Position numbers and translations under genes: made by a program. DNA of 49,581 nt, from positions 1 to 49,581 of the IMG/VR virus record IMGVR_UViG_3300008106_000012, one strand, 5' to 3'. The stretch's first letter is position 1. Each line of letters begins with the position of its first letter. Source of the stretch: a virus. Shown here piece by piece: positions 31,343-37,995 of this stretch. The notes beneath the pieces were generated by a model, which saw only the letters and a program-made list of their open reading frames with translations, had not been told where the DNA came from and did no database searches.

Positions 31343-31702
31343 TCAACGCATCGTCCCCTTGGTCTTGCCCCGCTGAGCACAACCATCGCCGCGAACCTTC
31401 CCGCCTTTGGCGAACCCCATGCTTTCTTCGGCTTCGCGCATACGGCGCCTAGTGGTTATCTCCGGCTTAATGATTTCGCGAGGATCGACACGCTTCGGCT
31501 TATACCCCGTTTCCGACGTAGGACGGGGGGCAGCATGGGGGGCAGGGCTGGGAGCAGGGGGCTCCGGTGCCTGTTGGCCCCGCGGGGCGCGATAGGGCCT
31601 AGTACGCGTATTGAGCGCGTCCAACAGCGCCTTGCGCTTCTTTGGGTCGTCCGTGTCCCGGATACGCCGAAGTTCGGCGTCAGTCTGAGCATCCATAGCC
31701 AT
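31343..31702 (-). CDS. Basic phage protein (GFAKGGKVRGDG type)
   Basis: A 119-residue protein. The N-terminal half is charged and helical (AELRRIRDTDDPKKRKALLD), the middle is Pro-rich, and the C-terminus ends in GFAKGGKVRGDGCAQRGKTK, a tail shared by many small late-operon proteins of similar phages. An AGGAG site overlaps ATG 31702; because spacing fits the second in-frame ATG (31696) better, the true start may be six bases in. Role unknown. Confidence 0.65.
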   Translation of the reverse strand: MAMDAQTDAELRRIRDTDDPKKRKALLDALNTRTRPYRAPRGQQAPEPPAPSPAPHAAPRPTSETGYKPKRVDPREIIKPEITTRRRMREAEESMGFAKGGKVRGDGCAQRGKTKGTMR

Positions 31703-31705
31703 CTC

Positions 31706-32044
31706 CTAGCAAGTACCGCCGTACTTCATCTTCACGACGCTGCCCTTGGTCTTGCCCTTAGCCTCGATGCCGCCGCCCTTAGCGTACTTAGCAGTACCGC
31801 CCTTTTTCATGCCGGCTTCCTTCTTCTCATGGGCGATCATTGACTTAGGCGCACCCTTCTTTTTCATGAAGGCAAGCTCCTGTTTGACCATCTTCTTAGA
31901 TTCCACATCAGTCTCCTTAACGGGCCCGCCGTCGTTATGGGCCTTAGGCCCGACAAATTTCTTGGCTACGCTAGGCGGGACATTCGTTTTGCCCGCCAAA
32001 GACGCATACATAAACCGGCGCTGCTTTTCAGACTTGGCCGGCAT
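31706..32044 (-). CDS. Basic phage protein (AKSEKQRRFMYA type)
   Basis: A 112-residue protein starting MPAKSEKQRRFMYASLAGK, a motif of short bacterial and phage proteins of the DUF3008-like type. The remainder is very Lys/Gly-rich, with KKGG, YAKGGG and KGKTKGSVV segments. The repeated KGG/KGKTKG endings match the neighbouring gene (31343), so these may be diverged duplicates or share a binding partner. ATG 32044 overlaps the TAA of the holin-like ORF upstream (TAATG). Confidence 0.65.
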   Translation of the reverse strand: MPAKSEKQRRFMYASLAGKTNVPPSVAKKFVGPKAHNDGGPVKETDVESKKMVKQELAFMKKKGAPKSMIAHEKKEAGMKKGGTAKYAKGGGIEAKGKTKGSVVKMKYGGTC

Positions 32045-32220
32045 TACTTCCTCTTAAACCAACCTTGGACCGTATCGGTTTCCCAAATACGTATTCCTGT
32101 CCAAATGACGGTAAAGAGTGCTGCAACAGATGGCAAAAAATCCACGAGAGCACCAACGACAGTTACGATAGATGCCAAGTCTACCAGTTGTTTTGTGTGC
32201 TCAGAAAGCTCATGTTTCAT
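32044..32220 (-). CDS. 58-residue holin-like membrane protein
   Basis: A short ORF starting at ATG 32220 and ending in TAA overlapping the next start. After MKHELSEHTKQLVDLASIVT there are two hydrophobic segments (LASIVTVVGALVDFLP and SVAALFTVIWTGIRIW) joined by a tight turn, followed by a basic tail (GWFKRK). This hairpin topology, length and the LSEHTKQLVDLAS start match a type of small phage membrane protein annotated as holin. It lies away from the endolysin cassette, so two holin-like loci exist. Role by topology only. Confidence 0.68.
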   Translation of the reverse strand: MKHELSEHTKQLVDLASIVTVVGALVDFLPSVAALFTVIWTGIRIWETDTVQGWFKRK

Positions 32221-32221
32221 G

Positions 32222-32476
32222 TTAGCAGTTCCAAGCCCTAAGAGATTTATTGATACGCGAGTTAGGATCTTTCGCTGTCTTCTCCGAAGTCAACTTCTTT
32301 TTCATCCCTGTCATTCTTGCGCAAAAAGAATCTCTTCTTGGGCCGCCCTCAGGCTGCGGCGCTTTAAGTCCTGGTTTACCGGGGTTAGCGCGGTTATAAG
32401 ACGCACGGCCTTTGGCGCTTAGGCCCCCCTTTTCGCTTTTGCCCTCTTTTCTCTGCCACGCCGGAGACTTAGCCAT
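32222..32476 (-). CDS. Basic phage protein (SPAWQRKEGK type)
   Basis: 84 residues from ATG 32476, which overlaps the upstream stop (TGATG); a TTG one codon earlier is less likely. A GAAGGA site precedes it. MAKSPAWQRKEGKSEKGGLS leads to AKGRASYNRANPG, then ARRDSFCARMTGMKKKLT-like sequence and a C-terminal INKSLRAWNC. This is a well-conserved short phage protein type found in the same late-operon cluster in other phages; its function is not known. Lys/Arg content suggests nucleic acid or capsid contact. Confidence 0.7.
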   Translation of the reverse strand: MAKSPAWQRKEGKSEKGGLSAKGRASYNRANPGKPGLKAPQPEGGPRRDSFCARMTGMKKKLTSEKTAKDPNSRINKSLRAWNC

Positions 32477-33198
32477 CAAGATGTCCTTCTTTGAACTGGG
32501 AAAGGGGGTTCAGTAACACCATCAAAGGGGAACGCCTGATTGACCTGCGGGCCGCTGACACCGATTACTTCGATTACTGGTGGAGGTCCGCCACTGTAGA
32601 TAAGCGTTGCGTTGTTACCAAAATATACGTACGTCGCCCCAATCGGTCTGATTACCCGGTTATACGGGAAATTAGCGTTATTACCTGTGTAGCCGTATGT
32701 TACGCCATCTGCGACAAGCACCCGGCCAAGCAAAAGATTTGCGTTGTCGCCCGAATAACTATATGTCGCTCCGTCTGCTACAAGAGTAAACCCGCCAACC
32801 GGAGTGTATACAAGATCGGCGTTATCGCCGGAGTAGCTGTACGTTGCTCCGTCTGCTGCAAGCGTGTATGCACCGGCTGGAGTGTAGATTAGATCGGCGT
32901 TATCGCCGGAGTAACTATATGTCGCGCCATCGGCAATAAGTATGCGGTTAAGACGAAGATCCGCGTTATTGCCGGAGTAGCTGTACGTCGCGCCGTCTGC
33001 TACAAGAACTCGGTTATACTGGAGGTTAGCGTTATTGCCGGAATAGCTGTACGTCGCGCCGTCTGCTACAAGAGTAAACCCGCCAACTGGGGTATAGACA
33101 AGATCGGCGTTGTTTCCTGAGTAGCTGTATACCGCCCCTTCTGCTACGAGTGTGTAGGAGCCCGCCGCGCCCTGCTGCGAAAGCAGTGTTGTGAGCAC
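32476..33198 (-). CDS. Tandem-repeat virion protein (ADGATYSYSGNNADL repeats)
   Basis: A 240-residue protein starting at GTG 33198 after a good AAGGAG site. About 190 residues consist of eight tandem units of 22 or 26 residues, with the core ADGATYSYSGNNADL followed by a variable strand (VYTPVGGFTL or QYNRVL). The two unit lengths alternate irregularly. The pattern suggests a beta-solenoid or stacked beta hairpins. Phage minor structural proteins with G-S-Y-x-x-T/S-G repeats are known; this fits that class. The C-terminus (PPPVIEVIGVSGPQVNQAFP) is a non-repeat tail. Possibly an extended fibre or decoration; role inferred. Confidence 0.7.
   Translation of the reverse strand: MLTTLLSQQGAAGSYTLVAEGAVYSYSGNNADLVYTPVGGFTLVADGATYSYSGNNANLQYNRVLVADGATYSYSGNNADLRLNRILIADGATYSYSGDNADLIYTPAGAYTLAADGATYSYSGDNADLVYTPVGGFTLVADGATYSYSGDNANLLLGRVLVADGVTYGYTGNNANFPYNRVIRPIGATYVYFGNNATLIYSGGPPPVIEVIGVSGPQVNQAFPFDGVTEPPFPVQRRTS
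32620..33180 (-). repeat. Tandem DNA repeats, 66/78-bp units
   Basis: The gene above contains eight imperfect direct repeats whose conserved part on the + strand reads GTAGCTGTACGTCGCGCCGT with few changes. Units are 66 or 78 bp, matching 22 or 26 codons, so copy changes keep the frame. The array is a likely site of recombination or copy-number variation between isolates. Confidence 0.8.
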
Positions 33199-33246
33199 CT
33201 ACCACTCCTTGTCGGGGCTACGTCAAGCGAACAAGATCAGAGACAG

Positions 33247-34857
33247 TTATACAAGGACCACGAGTTCCTGACAAACGGCAGAAAGGTGCGATTGAAGCAG
33301 AATCACGTCGTAAGTGTCCGTGCCATCAATTGCGCAGTACGCCGCCATCCGGCCGCCGAGAGTAGCTCCGCCGACCTGGATAAAGTCAGTGTTGGTGTAG
33401 GGACTGAATACCCGGTTCTGAACGTCGAACCGGAAGAACTGGTTCGCCGCGGACGCCACATAAGCGTTGACATAGAACATCCGGCCTTCGTTCTCGAAGG
33501 GGGCGTAACACCCCGTCGAGCCCGTGCCGATAGTCGTGGTGTTGCCGTCATAGGCAATCGCGCCAGTCCAGGTGCCGGTAATCGACCCGGCAATATCCAG
33601 CAGGTCAAGCGTTACTACTGCGCCGCCACGGAAGAAGTAGTTGAAGCTATGCCGGGCGTTGCGCGCCGGATCAGGCTGGATACCGAAGGACGGAGCCCAC
33701 ATGCAGCCCGCACCGTTTGCAGCGGGGGCCGTGCCAAAGTAGGTCGCGGACCAAGCGTTGGAGGCGATGCTGTTTGTGCCGTTATTCACGGTCGCATCGC
33801 TGTAGTTCCACGTGTAGGTCGTGGTGTTGGCCGTGGTCCGCAAAACCATCAGGTTCGGCAACTCGATCACATACTTGGCCGAAGCCGAAGGCTGAGTCGT
33901 CCACGCCGTACCGAGGGTATAAACCGGCGAGGCTCCTGCCGTGTGCGAGGCGATAATGCGCCGCTGACCCACCGCCGCCGGGGTGGTCGTATCCTGGACA
34001 ACGCGGATTTGGAAATTTCGATACTCGTTGGCCGCAACCACTGCATCCCCGCCGGTCGCCTGCCCGGTCAAGGTCGACGCGCCAGCAGCCGTGGCGGTCA
34101 GCGAGGTCAGGCCCGTATCGTAGGTGAACGAGCCTTTGACCATACCCTCTCCGGGCTTCATGTCGAAGGGCGTGTACTGCTCGTCGAGAACGAGGATGCT
34201 GGAGTCAGTGGAAAGGGCGGCGGGAAGGTTGGTAATTGACAGGCCGGTGGATAGAGTGTTCGACGCGACCTCGAAGGACCGCCATGCGTTGGACGCCAGT
34301 GTGCCGGAACTCAGCATGAACAGGCGGCCGGACAGGATTTCGTAGCGAGCGCCGGTCGCGGGCGTGAAGGTGAAAGCCGCCTCAACGGTGATGGTCGGGG
34401 TCGTGCCCGCCGTGTTGCCGACGATCCAGCGCTCTTCGACCTTGCCTGCCGTGGTGTCGGTGATGCGGAGCTTGAAACCCTTGTCGCCCGAGCCGCCACG
34501 ATTGGCGAGCATGTTGAGGCCGACCGCCGTCGGGAAGACCGTCGAGATAACCACCGAAGTCGTGGTCGCACCCGCCGCAATCGTGCCGACAAGACCGAAA
34601 GACGGGGCAAAAGCTGACGTGGAGCCTGCGCCGAACGTGCCCGCCAGAGCGGGCGAGGTCATCGCCTGCCACGCCTTGGTGACGATGTTGTAGCGGTTCA
34701 GAACTGTGGCTGACAGTAGATTGTAGGTGAATGGGTTGCGGCTCAAGTCCGAGCGCAAGTCCGATGCCATAGATGCCGCCGCCCCATGCGCGTTCGGGCT
34801 TGGGTTGACCTGCCGCCAGACGAGTTGGTCGATGACCTTCTTGAAGGTGTTGGGCAT
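33247..34857 (-). CDS. Large virion structural protein (unidentified)
   Basis: A 536-residue Thr/Ala/Gly-rich beta protein. The N-terminus (MPNTFKKVIDQLVWRQVNPS, then AASMASDLRSDLSRNPFTY) suggests a short helical anchor. Repeated strand-rich stretches follow (ATTTSVVISTVFPTAV, SASAKYVIELPNLMVL, GEGMVKGSFTYDTGL). Many phages of this type encode a similar abundant structural protein downstream of the capsid gene. Two domains look internally similar (about 100-180 and 260-340). Codon use is GC-richer than its neighbours. Exact role is not known. Confidence 0.6.
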   Translation of the reverse strand: MPNTFKKVIDQLVWRQVNPSPNAHGAAASMASDLRSDLSRNPFTYNLLSATVLNRYNIVTKAWQAMTSPALAGTFGAGSTSAFAPSFGLVGTIAAGATTTSVVISTVFPTAVGLNMLANRGGSGDKGFKLRITDTTAGKVEERWIVGNTAGTTPTITVEAAFTFTPATGARYEILSGRLFMLSSGTLASNAWRSFEVASNTLSTGLSITNLPAALSTDSSILVLDEQYTPFDMKPGEGMVKGSFTYDTGLTSLTATAAGASTLTGQATGGDAVVAANEYRNFQIRVVQDTTTPAAVGQRRIIASHTAGASPVYTLGTAWTTQPSASAKYVIELPNLMVLRTTANTTTYTWNYSDATVNNGTNSIASNAWSATYFGTAPAANGAGCMWAPSFGIQPDPARNARHSFNYFFRGGAVVTLDLLDIAGSITGTWTGAIAYDGNTTTIGTGSTGCYAPFENEGRMFYVNAYVASAANQFFRFDVQNRVFSPYTNTDFIQVGGATLGGRMAAYCAIDGTDTYDVILLQSHLSAVCQELVVLV

Positions 34858-34864
34858 GTAATCC

Positions 34865-35296
34865 TCAAGTGATCCGAGCGCGGACGCATTGCGCCCAAGC
34901 CGTGCGGTTGGTGTCGAAAATCTGCATCTGCGCCGAGTAACCGCCGATAGCCGCGATATTGCCCAGCGAACTGACAGTGGTTACGGTACTGACAGTGGTT
35001 ACGGTACTGACTGTGGTGACGGTCGTAACTGTGCCGCTCTCAACCACCACTGTGCCCCGCTGCCTGCCCAGCGACTTGTCGTAGCCCAGCGGGGCCATGA
35101 GCATCTGGAGGATGCGCAGAAGCAGGTTGCCGGAATTGCCGTCCGACACCGGCACTGGGCTATCAACACTGGCAGGGGTCGGAACCCCTGCAACCAGCGA
35201 TTCAATAACTGTTTTCTGGTGGTGGAGGCCCCCATCAAGATCAGTCGCTACACTCGCACCTGTGCCAGGTGTATAGCCAAGTGAAGAAGCGCTCAT
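34865..35296 (-). CDS. Virion protein with TVTTVS repeats
   Basis: A 143-residue protein. An N-terminal segment (YTPGTGASVATDLDGGLHHQ) is followed by a helical part (LLRILQMLMAPLGYDKSLGR), then a low-complexity stretch VVVESGTVTTVTTVSTVTTV (about residues 84-103), then a conserved end (GGYSAQMQIFDTNRTAWAQC). The TVTTVS array is common in small structural proteins of these phages and can form a beta-strand stack. It has an AGGGA-type RBS. Probable minor virion component. Confidence 0.62.
   Translation of the reverse strand: MSASSLGYTPGTGASVATDLDGGLHHQKTVIESLVAGVPTPASVDSPVPVSDGNSGNLLLRILQMLMAPLGYDKSLGRQRGTVVVESGTVTTVTTVSTVTTVSTVTTVSSLGNIAAIGGYSAQMQIFDTNRTAWAQCVRARIT
34971..35024 (-). repeat. 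18-bp tandem repeat encoding TVTTVS
   Basis: Two identical copies of CTGACAGTGGTTACGGTA (34971-34988 and 34989-35006, + strand reading) are followed by a diverged third (35007-35024) and a partial fourth. Each unit encodes six residues in the gene above, so expansions stay in frame. Confidence 0.85.
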
Positions 35297-35305
35297 TCCC
35301 TATCC

Positions 35306-35671
35306 TTAGCTCAATGTAATCACCGCACCAGTGAAGTCTACAGTGAACGTCTCACCGTTCGCCATCGTAATAGACGATCCGTAGTCCCACCACCCCGCCA
35401 ACGGCTTGTTTGGGGAAGTAGGCGTATCGTCGTAAAGAACGACATAACGAAACGGGCCCACCGAGCCCGAAGCAGTCATCACAAGATCCGCCAGCACCAA
35501 CGTATACGTACCGCCTGTCTGAGAAGAGCTTGTAGTAGTCACGTTACGGGACGACAGATTCGTGTAGCTAATCTGCGTGATGTCGGCCAACACGCTGTTA
35601 GCCGCCACCGGAGCCGTGTTAGTCAGTGCAATTATGAACTGATCAGTGCCGAGGTTCGCCACCTCGACCAT
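35306..35671 (-). CDS. Virion structural protein; true start probably non-AUG upstream
   Basis: A 121-residue frame from ATG 35671. The protein family starts earlier, at a segment like VVFNKFNAWAEN. In this window the matching codons lie upstream and in frame at 35707 to 35672, preceded by GCG, AGG and ATT (35716-35714). No ATG, GTG or TTG is available between the in-frame boundary and that segment; a GGGGGA purine run abuts the ATT. Thus translation may begin at ATT, or at the internal ATG with loss of the family N-terminus. The middle (LTNTAPVAANSVLADITQIS) and RYVVLYDD are family features. Function: unknown structural protein. Confidence 0.6.
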   Translation of the reverse strand: MVEVANLGTDQFIIALTNTAPVAANSVLADITQISYTNLSSRNVTTTSSSQTGGTYTLVLADLVMTASGSVGPFRYVVLYDDTPTSPNKPLAGWWDYGSSITMANGETFTVDFTGAVITLS

Positions 35672-35721
35672 GTTCTCGGCCCACGCATTGAATTTGTTGA
35701 AGACGACCGCCCTAATTCCCC

Positions 35722-36303
35722 CTACTTGATCCCAAGTGCGGCAGTGACCGAGGCGATAGCGGCGACTTTTTGCGAAAGATCCTGCTCGCGCTGCTCAATG
35801 GAAGCGCGGTCCCGTTCAAGCTGTTCCTGAGCAGCCTTCAACTGCGCCTCGCGCTCATTGAGTGCTGCGGTCTGAAGCTGCGCTTTAGTCAGCATATTCT
35901 CCGCAGTCTTCTCTTTGAGCGCTGCGGCCGACTGCGCAGCCAGCGCTACCGTCTTGAGGCGGGATGCATCCTCCTGAGCCGCGGTAGTCACAATCTCAAC
36001 CTTACTCTCCGCAGCCTTGAGCATACGCTCAACGCTTTGCTCAGCGTCCTTGAGCAGCCGGGACGACTCTTCCGCGGCATCCGCCAAAGTCTTTTTGGCC
36101 TCGGCAAGCTGGCGCGTAGCGTTCTTCAGCATCTCTTCCGCGGTCTCCGCCTTGCGAATGCGCGTCCACGCCTCGGTTGCGTCCAACGTAGCCTTCTGTA
36201 GCAGCCCCAGACGCTCCTGAAACTTGGTAGGGTCCGCCAAAATGGCAAGATTCTCCAAGACAGAATCGCTACTACCACCAGTAATACTGACGCCACTACT
36301 CAT
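35722..36303 (-). CDS. Coiled-coil virion-associated protein
   Basis: A 193-residue protein. After a Ser/Gly-rich start (SSGVSITGGSSDSVLENLAI) almost the whole chain is one long Ala/Glu/Lys heptad-type helix (about residues 35-180), for example AAEESSRLLKDAEQSVERML. No trypsin-like or membrane features. Such rods act as scaffolds or connectors between virion parts, and this gene lies between two small structural genes downstream of the capsid. Name and partner unknown. Confidence 0.65.
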   Translation of the reverse strand: MSSGVSITGGSSDSVLENLAILADPTKFQERLGLLQKATLDATEAWTRIRKAETAEEMLKNATRQLAEAKKTLADAAEESSRLLKDAEQSVERMLKAAESKVEIVTTAAQEDASRLKTVALAAQSAAALKEKTAENMLTKAQLQTAALNEREAQLKAAQEQLERDRASIEQREQDLSQKVAAIASVTAALGIK

Positions 36304-36632
36304 TGCTTGATCCCCGCTTGGAGAACAACAAGCCGAACAATGCCGGTACTAGCCGCAACACGAATACGTAACGCCTGAATAGGAAAGGCGTAGTTGCCGT
36401 CCCTATTCTGGTTCACGATGTTAGCGAGGCTAGCGTGGGGGAACCACGTAGCTGTTGCAGGGCTGAAGCCGGGCGCAAAAATGTTGTCGAACGTGTGTTC
36501 TACCGTGTATGTCGGCGTACCGGAGACAACGATTGCGCCAAGACCGATGTTGAATGGCGTAACGTGCAGGTTGGGCACGTAGAGCGTTGAACTGCTCGTG
36601 TCCGACGCAGTTAGGTAGGCTGGCTGTGCCAT
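36300..36632 (-). CDS. Small virion structural protein (hypothetical)
   Basis: A 110-residue beta-rich protein, for example TPFNIGLGAIVVSGTPTYTV and FPIQALRIRVAASTGIVRLV. It has a strong AAGGAGATAAA site before ATG 36632 and overlaps the next gene's start by ATGA. Similar 110-160-residue proteins with a final LRI/VRV strand pair lie beside capsid genes in related phages; the next gene upstream (36668) shares its style (DTQLWVRYAVGVAAGVGRAV). Probably a minor capsid or decoration protein. Not identified further. Confidence 0.6.
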   Translation of the reverse strand: MAQPAYLTASDTSSSTLYVPNLHVTPFNIGLGAIVVSGTPTYTVEHTFDNIFAPGFSPATATWFPHASLANIVNQNRDGNYAFPIQALRIRVAASTGIVRLVVLQAGIKQ

Positions 36633-36667
36633 TTTATCTCCTTACAGAGCGGAAACAAAAGGCTTAC

Positions 36668-37156
36668 TTAGACTTCAAAAGTCGTAGGAGCCGCCGCACC
36701 ATTAGAAGCACGCTGAACGTACTGGACGTTAATGACCGCGCGGCCAACACCAGCCGCGACACCAACCGCGTAACGTACCCAGAGCTGAGTGTCAGCGTTG
36801 GTCGGCAGCGTAGCCCAGTTGAGCATGTTGGCGATTGCCGTCGTGGGGAAACGTCCGCCGCCAGTAGTGGCGGTGGCCGGGAAAAACTGAGCGCCACCGG
36901 CCGCGTTGCCGACAGAGATCGTGGCCGTCGACGAGCCACCAGGGACCACGATCTGATCGACCGTGATGTTGATGATCTGCGCGCCAGCAGGGAGGTTCCC
37001 GAAGCGAAGATCGACGTTGCCGACGCCCGCAGTGACGACGCCCGTGTCAACAGACTGCGAGAGAACCACGAGGCCGGTGTTGCGGCCTTCGGCCACCGTA
37101 CCCAAGCGCTGCGTGCCCGAACGGATAGGCCCAGAGAAGGTAGAGAAACCCATCAT
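36668..37156 (-). CDS. Virion structural protein downstream of capsid (hypothetical)
   Basis: A 162-residue beta-rich protein, beginning MMGFSTFSGPIRSGTQR. A Gly/Val/Asp-rich middle (GNVDLRFGNLPAGAQIINIT) is a likely beta sandwich. Strong expression is suggested by its own upstream promoter candidate at 37234-37262 and a GAGGAC site. Two in-frame ATGs begin the ORF; either may be used. Candidate head decoration or minor capsid protein, not proven. Confidence 0.6.
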   Translation of the reverse strand: MMGFSTFSGPIRSGTQRLGTVAEGRNTGLVVLSQSVDTGVVTAGVGNVDLRFGNLPAGAQIINITVDQIVVPGGSSTATISVGNAAGGAQFFPATATTGGGRFPTTAIANMLNWATLPTNADTQLWVRYAVGVAAGVGRAVINVQYVQRASNGAAAPTTFEV

Positions 37157-37169
37157 TTGTCCTCAGTTG

Positions 37170-37213
37170 CGCACGCCGCCTTGAGGAGAGTCTGCCGGGG
37201 CAGTCGGCGTGCG
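37170..37213 (-). other. Nested hairpin upstream of 36668-37156 gene
   Basis: CGCACGCCG (37170-37178) pairs with CGGCGTGCG (37205-37213), and inside it CTGCC/GGCAG (37192-37203) forms a second small stem. It would lie in the 5' leader of the transcript from the candidate promoter at 37234-37262. No T-tract follows, so it may stabilise the mRNA or mark a cleavage site rather than end transcription. Confidence 0.55.
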
Positions 37214-37233
37214 GGGTGGACCCCGGTGCGAGA

Positions 37234-37262
37234 GTTATAGCACAGGGGGCGGGGAAGGGCAA
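37234..37262 (-). promoter_or_regulatory. Candidate sigma70-type promoter, leftward
   Basis: On the minus strand TTGCCC (37262-37257) and TATAAC (37239-37234) are separated by exactly 17 bp. The -10 matches five of six consensus bases and the -35 matches four. The -10 box overlaps the stop codon of the HNH gene. It could supply transcripts to the downstream structural genes past the capsid terminator. Confidence 0.5.
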
Positions 37263-37882
37263 GGGGGTGTGTAGCGAAAAGCCAAAGCGTCTTCTTCGGG
37301 AGGCAGGCTGTTGGACTTACGGGCATTCTCTGCCCGCGTGGTCACCCGCAGATTCCACGGAACATGCAGCCCGCAGACAACATCTGACTGCAACGGGTAT
37401 ATGTGATCAACAACGTATGGCTCGCCTGTTGTGCGGCTCATAACGATGGCTATCTGGTATAGCGCACGTATTTCTGCTTTTTGTTTTTTAGTCAGCCAAG
37501 TTGGTGTTGCCATACGGTGTTTACGCCGCCTGGCTTTGGTGAGTGCGTATGTGTAAAGTGTGTTTTGCTCTGCCCACTTTTTGCGATACCGCTGTTTTTC
37601 TGAATCGGGCCGCGCTAAAGCACGCGCTACTACAGCATCTTTGTTAGATTCATAGTAACGCCGTTTAGCTTCCTGCCCTGCTTCAGAGCGGTTGTATTCT
37701 GCAAAATACGCAGCGCGGGTTTGTAGCCCCGCCTTCCACGCATCACGCAAACATTCAATGCAAGCGCCCTTTGTTTTTCGCGGCGCTATGTGCCCGTATT
37801 TGCATGGTTTGCCCGTGAAGTAGTACTTAGTCCCTGTCGCTTGCGCGTCTGCGCGGGTCTTTGGCATCCGGGTCGTGTCCAT
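37235..37882 (-). CDS. HNH homing-type endonuclease (between capsid and next structural gene)
   Basis: A 215-residue, basic endonuclease. The N-terminus has GKPCKYGHIAPRKTKGACIE (Cys27, His31, Cys41, Cys44), a zinc knuckle common to free-standing phage HNH proteins. Long basic helices follow. The catalytic part is VVDHIYPLQSDVVCGLHVPW and NLRV with a downstream RKSN, the HNH metal-binding core. It is related to the gene at 41260. ATG 37867 is an alternative start. Its promoter candidate lies at 37911-37939, just past the capsid terminator. No intron boundaries are evident, so it is read as a free-standing homing endonuclease. Confidence 0.88.
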   Translation of the reverse strand: MDTTRMPKTRADAQATGTKYYFTGKPCKYGHIAPRKTKGACIECLRDAWKAGLQTRAAYFAEYNRSEAGQEAKRRYYESNKDAVVARALARPDSEKQRYRKKWAEQNTLYTYALTKARRRKHRMATPTWLTKKQKAEIRALYQIAIVMSRTTGEPYVVDHIYPLQSDVVCGLHVPWNLRVTTRAENARKSNSLPPEEDALAFRYTPPCPSPPPVL

Positions 37883-37910
37883 AGCCGCCCTAGTGAGTTA
37901 CGATACGGGT

Positions 37911-37939
37911 AATCTAGCGGGTCCCGCACAAGAAGTCAA
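37911..37939 (-). promoter_or_regulatory. Candidate sigma70-type promoter for the HNH gene
   Basis: On the minus strand TTGACT (37939-37934, five of six) and TAGATT (37916-37911, four of six) are separated by 17 bp. They lie between the capsid terminator (37946-37974) and the HNH start, so the HNH gene appears to carry its own promoter. Confidence 0.6.
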
Positions 37940-37945
37940 CAGGCA

Positions 37946-37974
37946 AAGAAAAAGGGCCCCGAAGGACCCTTTTG
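37946..37974 (-). terminator. Intrinsic terminator after the major capsid gene
   Basis: On the minus strand AAAAGGGTCC pairs with GGGCCCTTTTT across a TTCG tetraloop, and the stem is followed by a T-rich run (TTTTTCTTT). This is a classic intrinsic terminator just downstream of the capsid gene (end 37996). It would raise capsid mRNA relative to later genes. Opposite-strand T content is poor, so leftward use is favoured. Confidence 0.8.
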
Positions 37975-37995
37975 TGGGGGTAAACCCGTATAAGA

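Noticed and set aside
33286-34239. A 317-codon + strand ORF opposite the 536-aa structural gene
   Set aside because: Arg/Gly/Val-rich antisense shadow without a ribosome binding site; the minus-strand gene has family-like structure.
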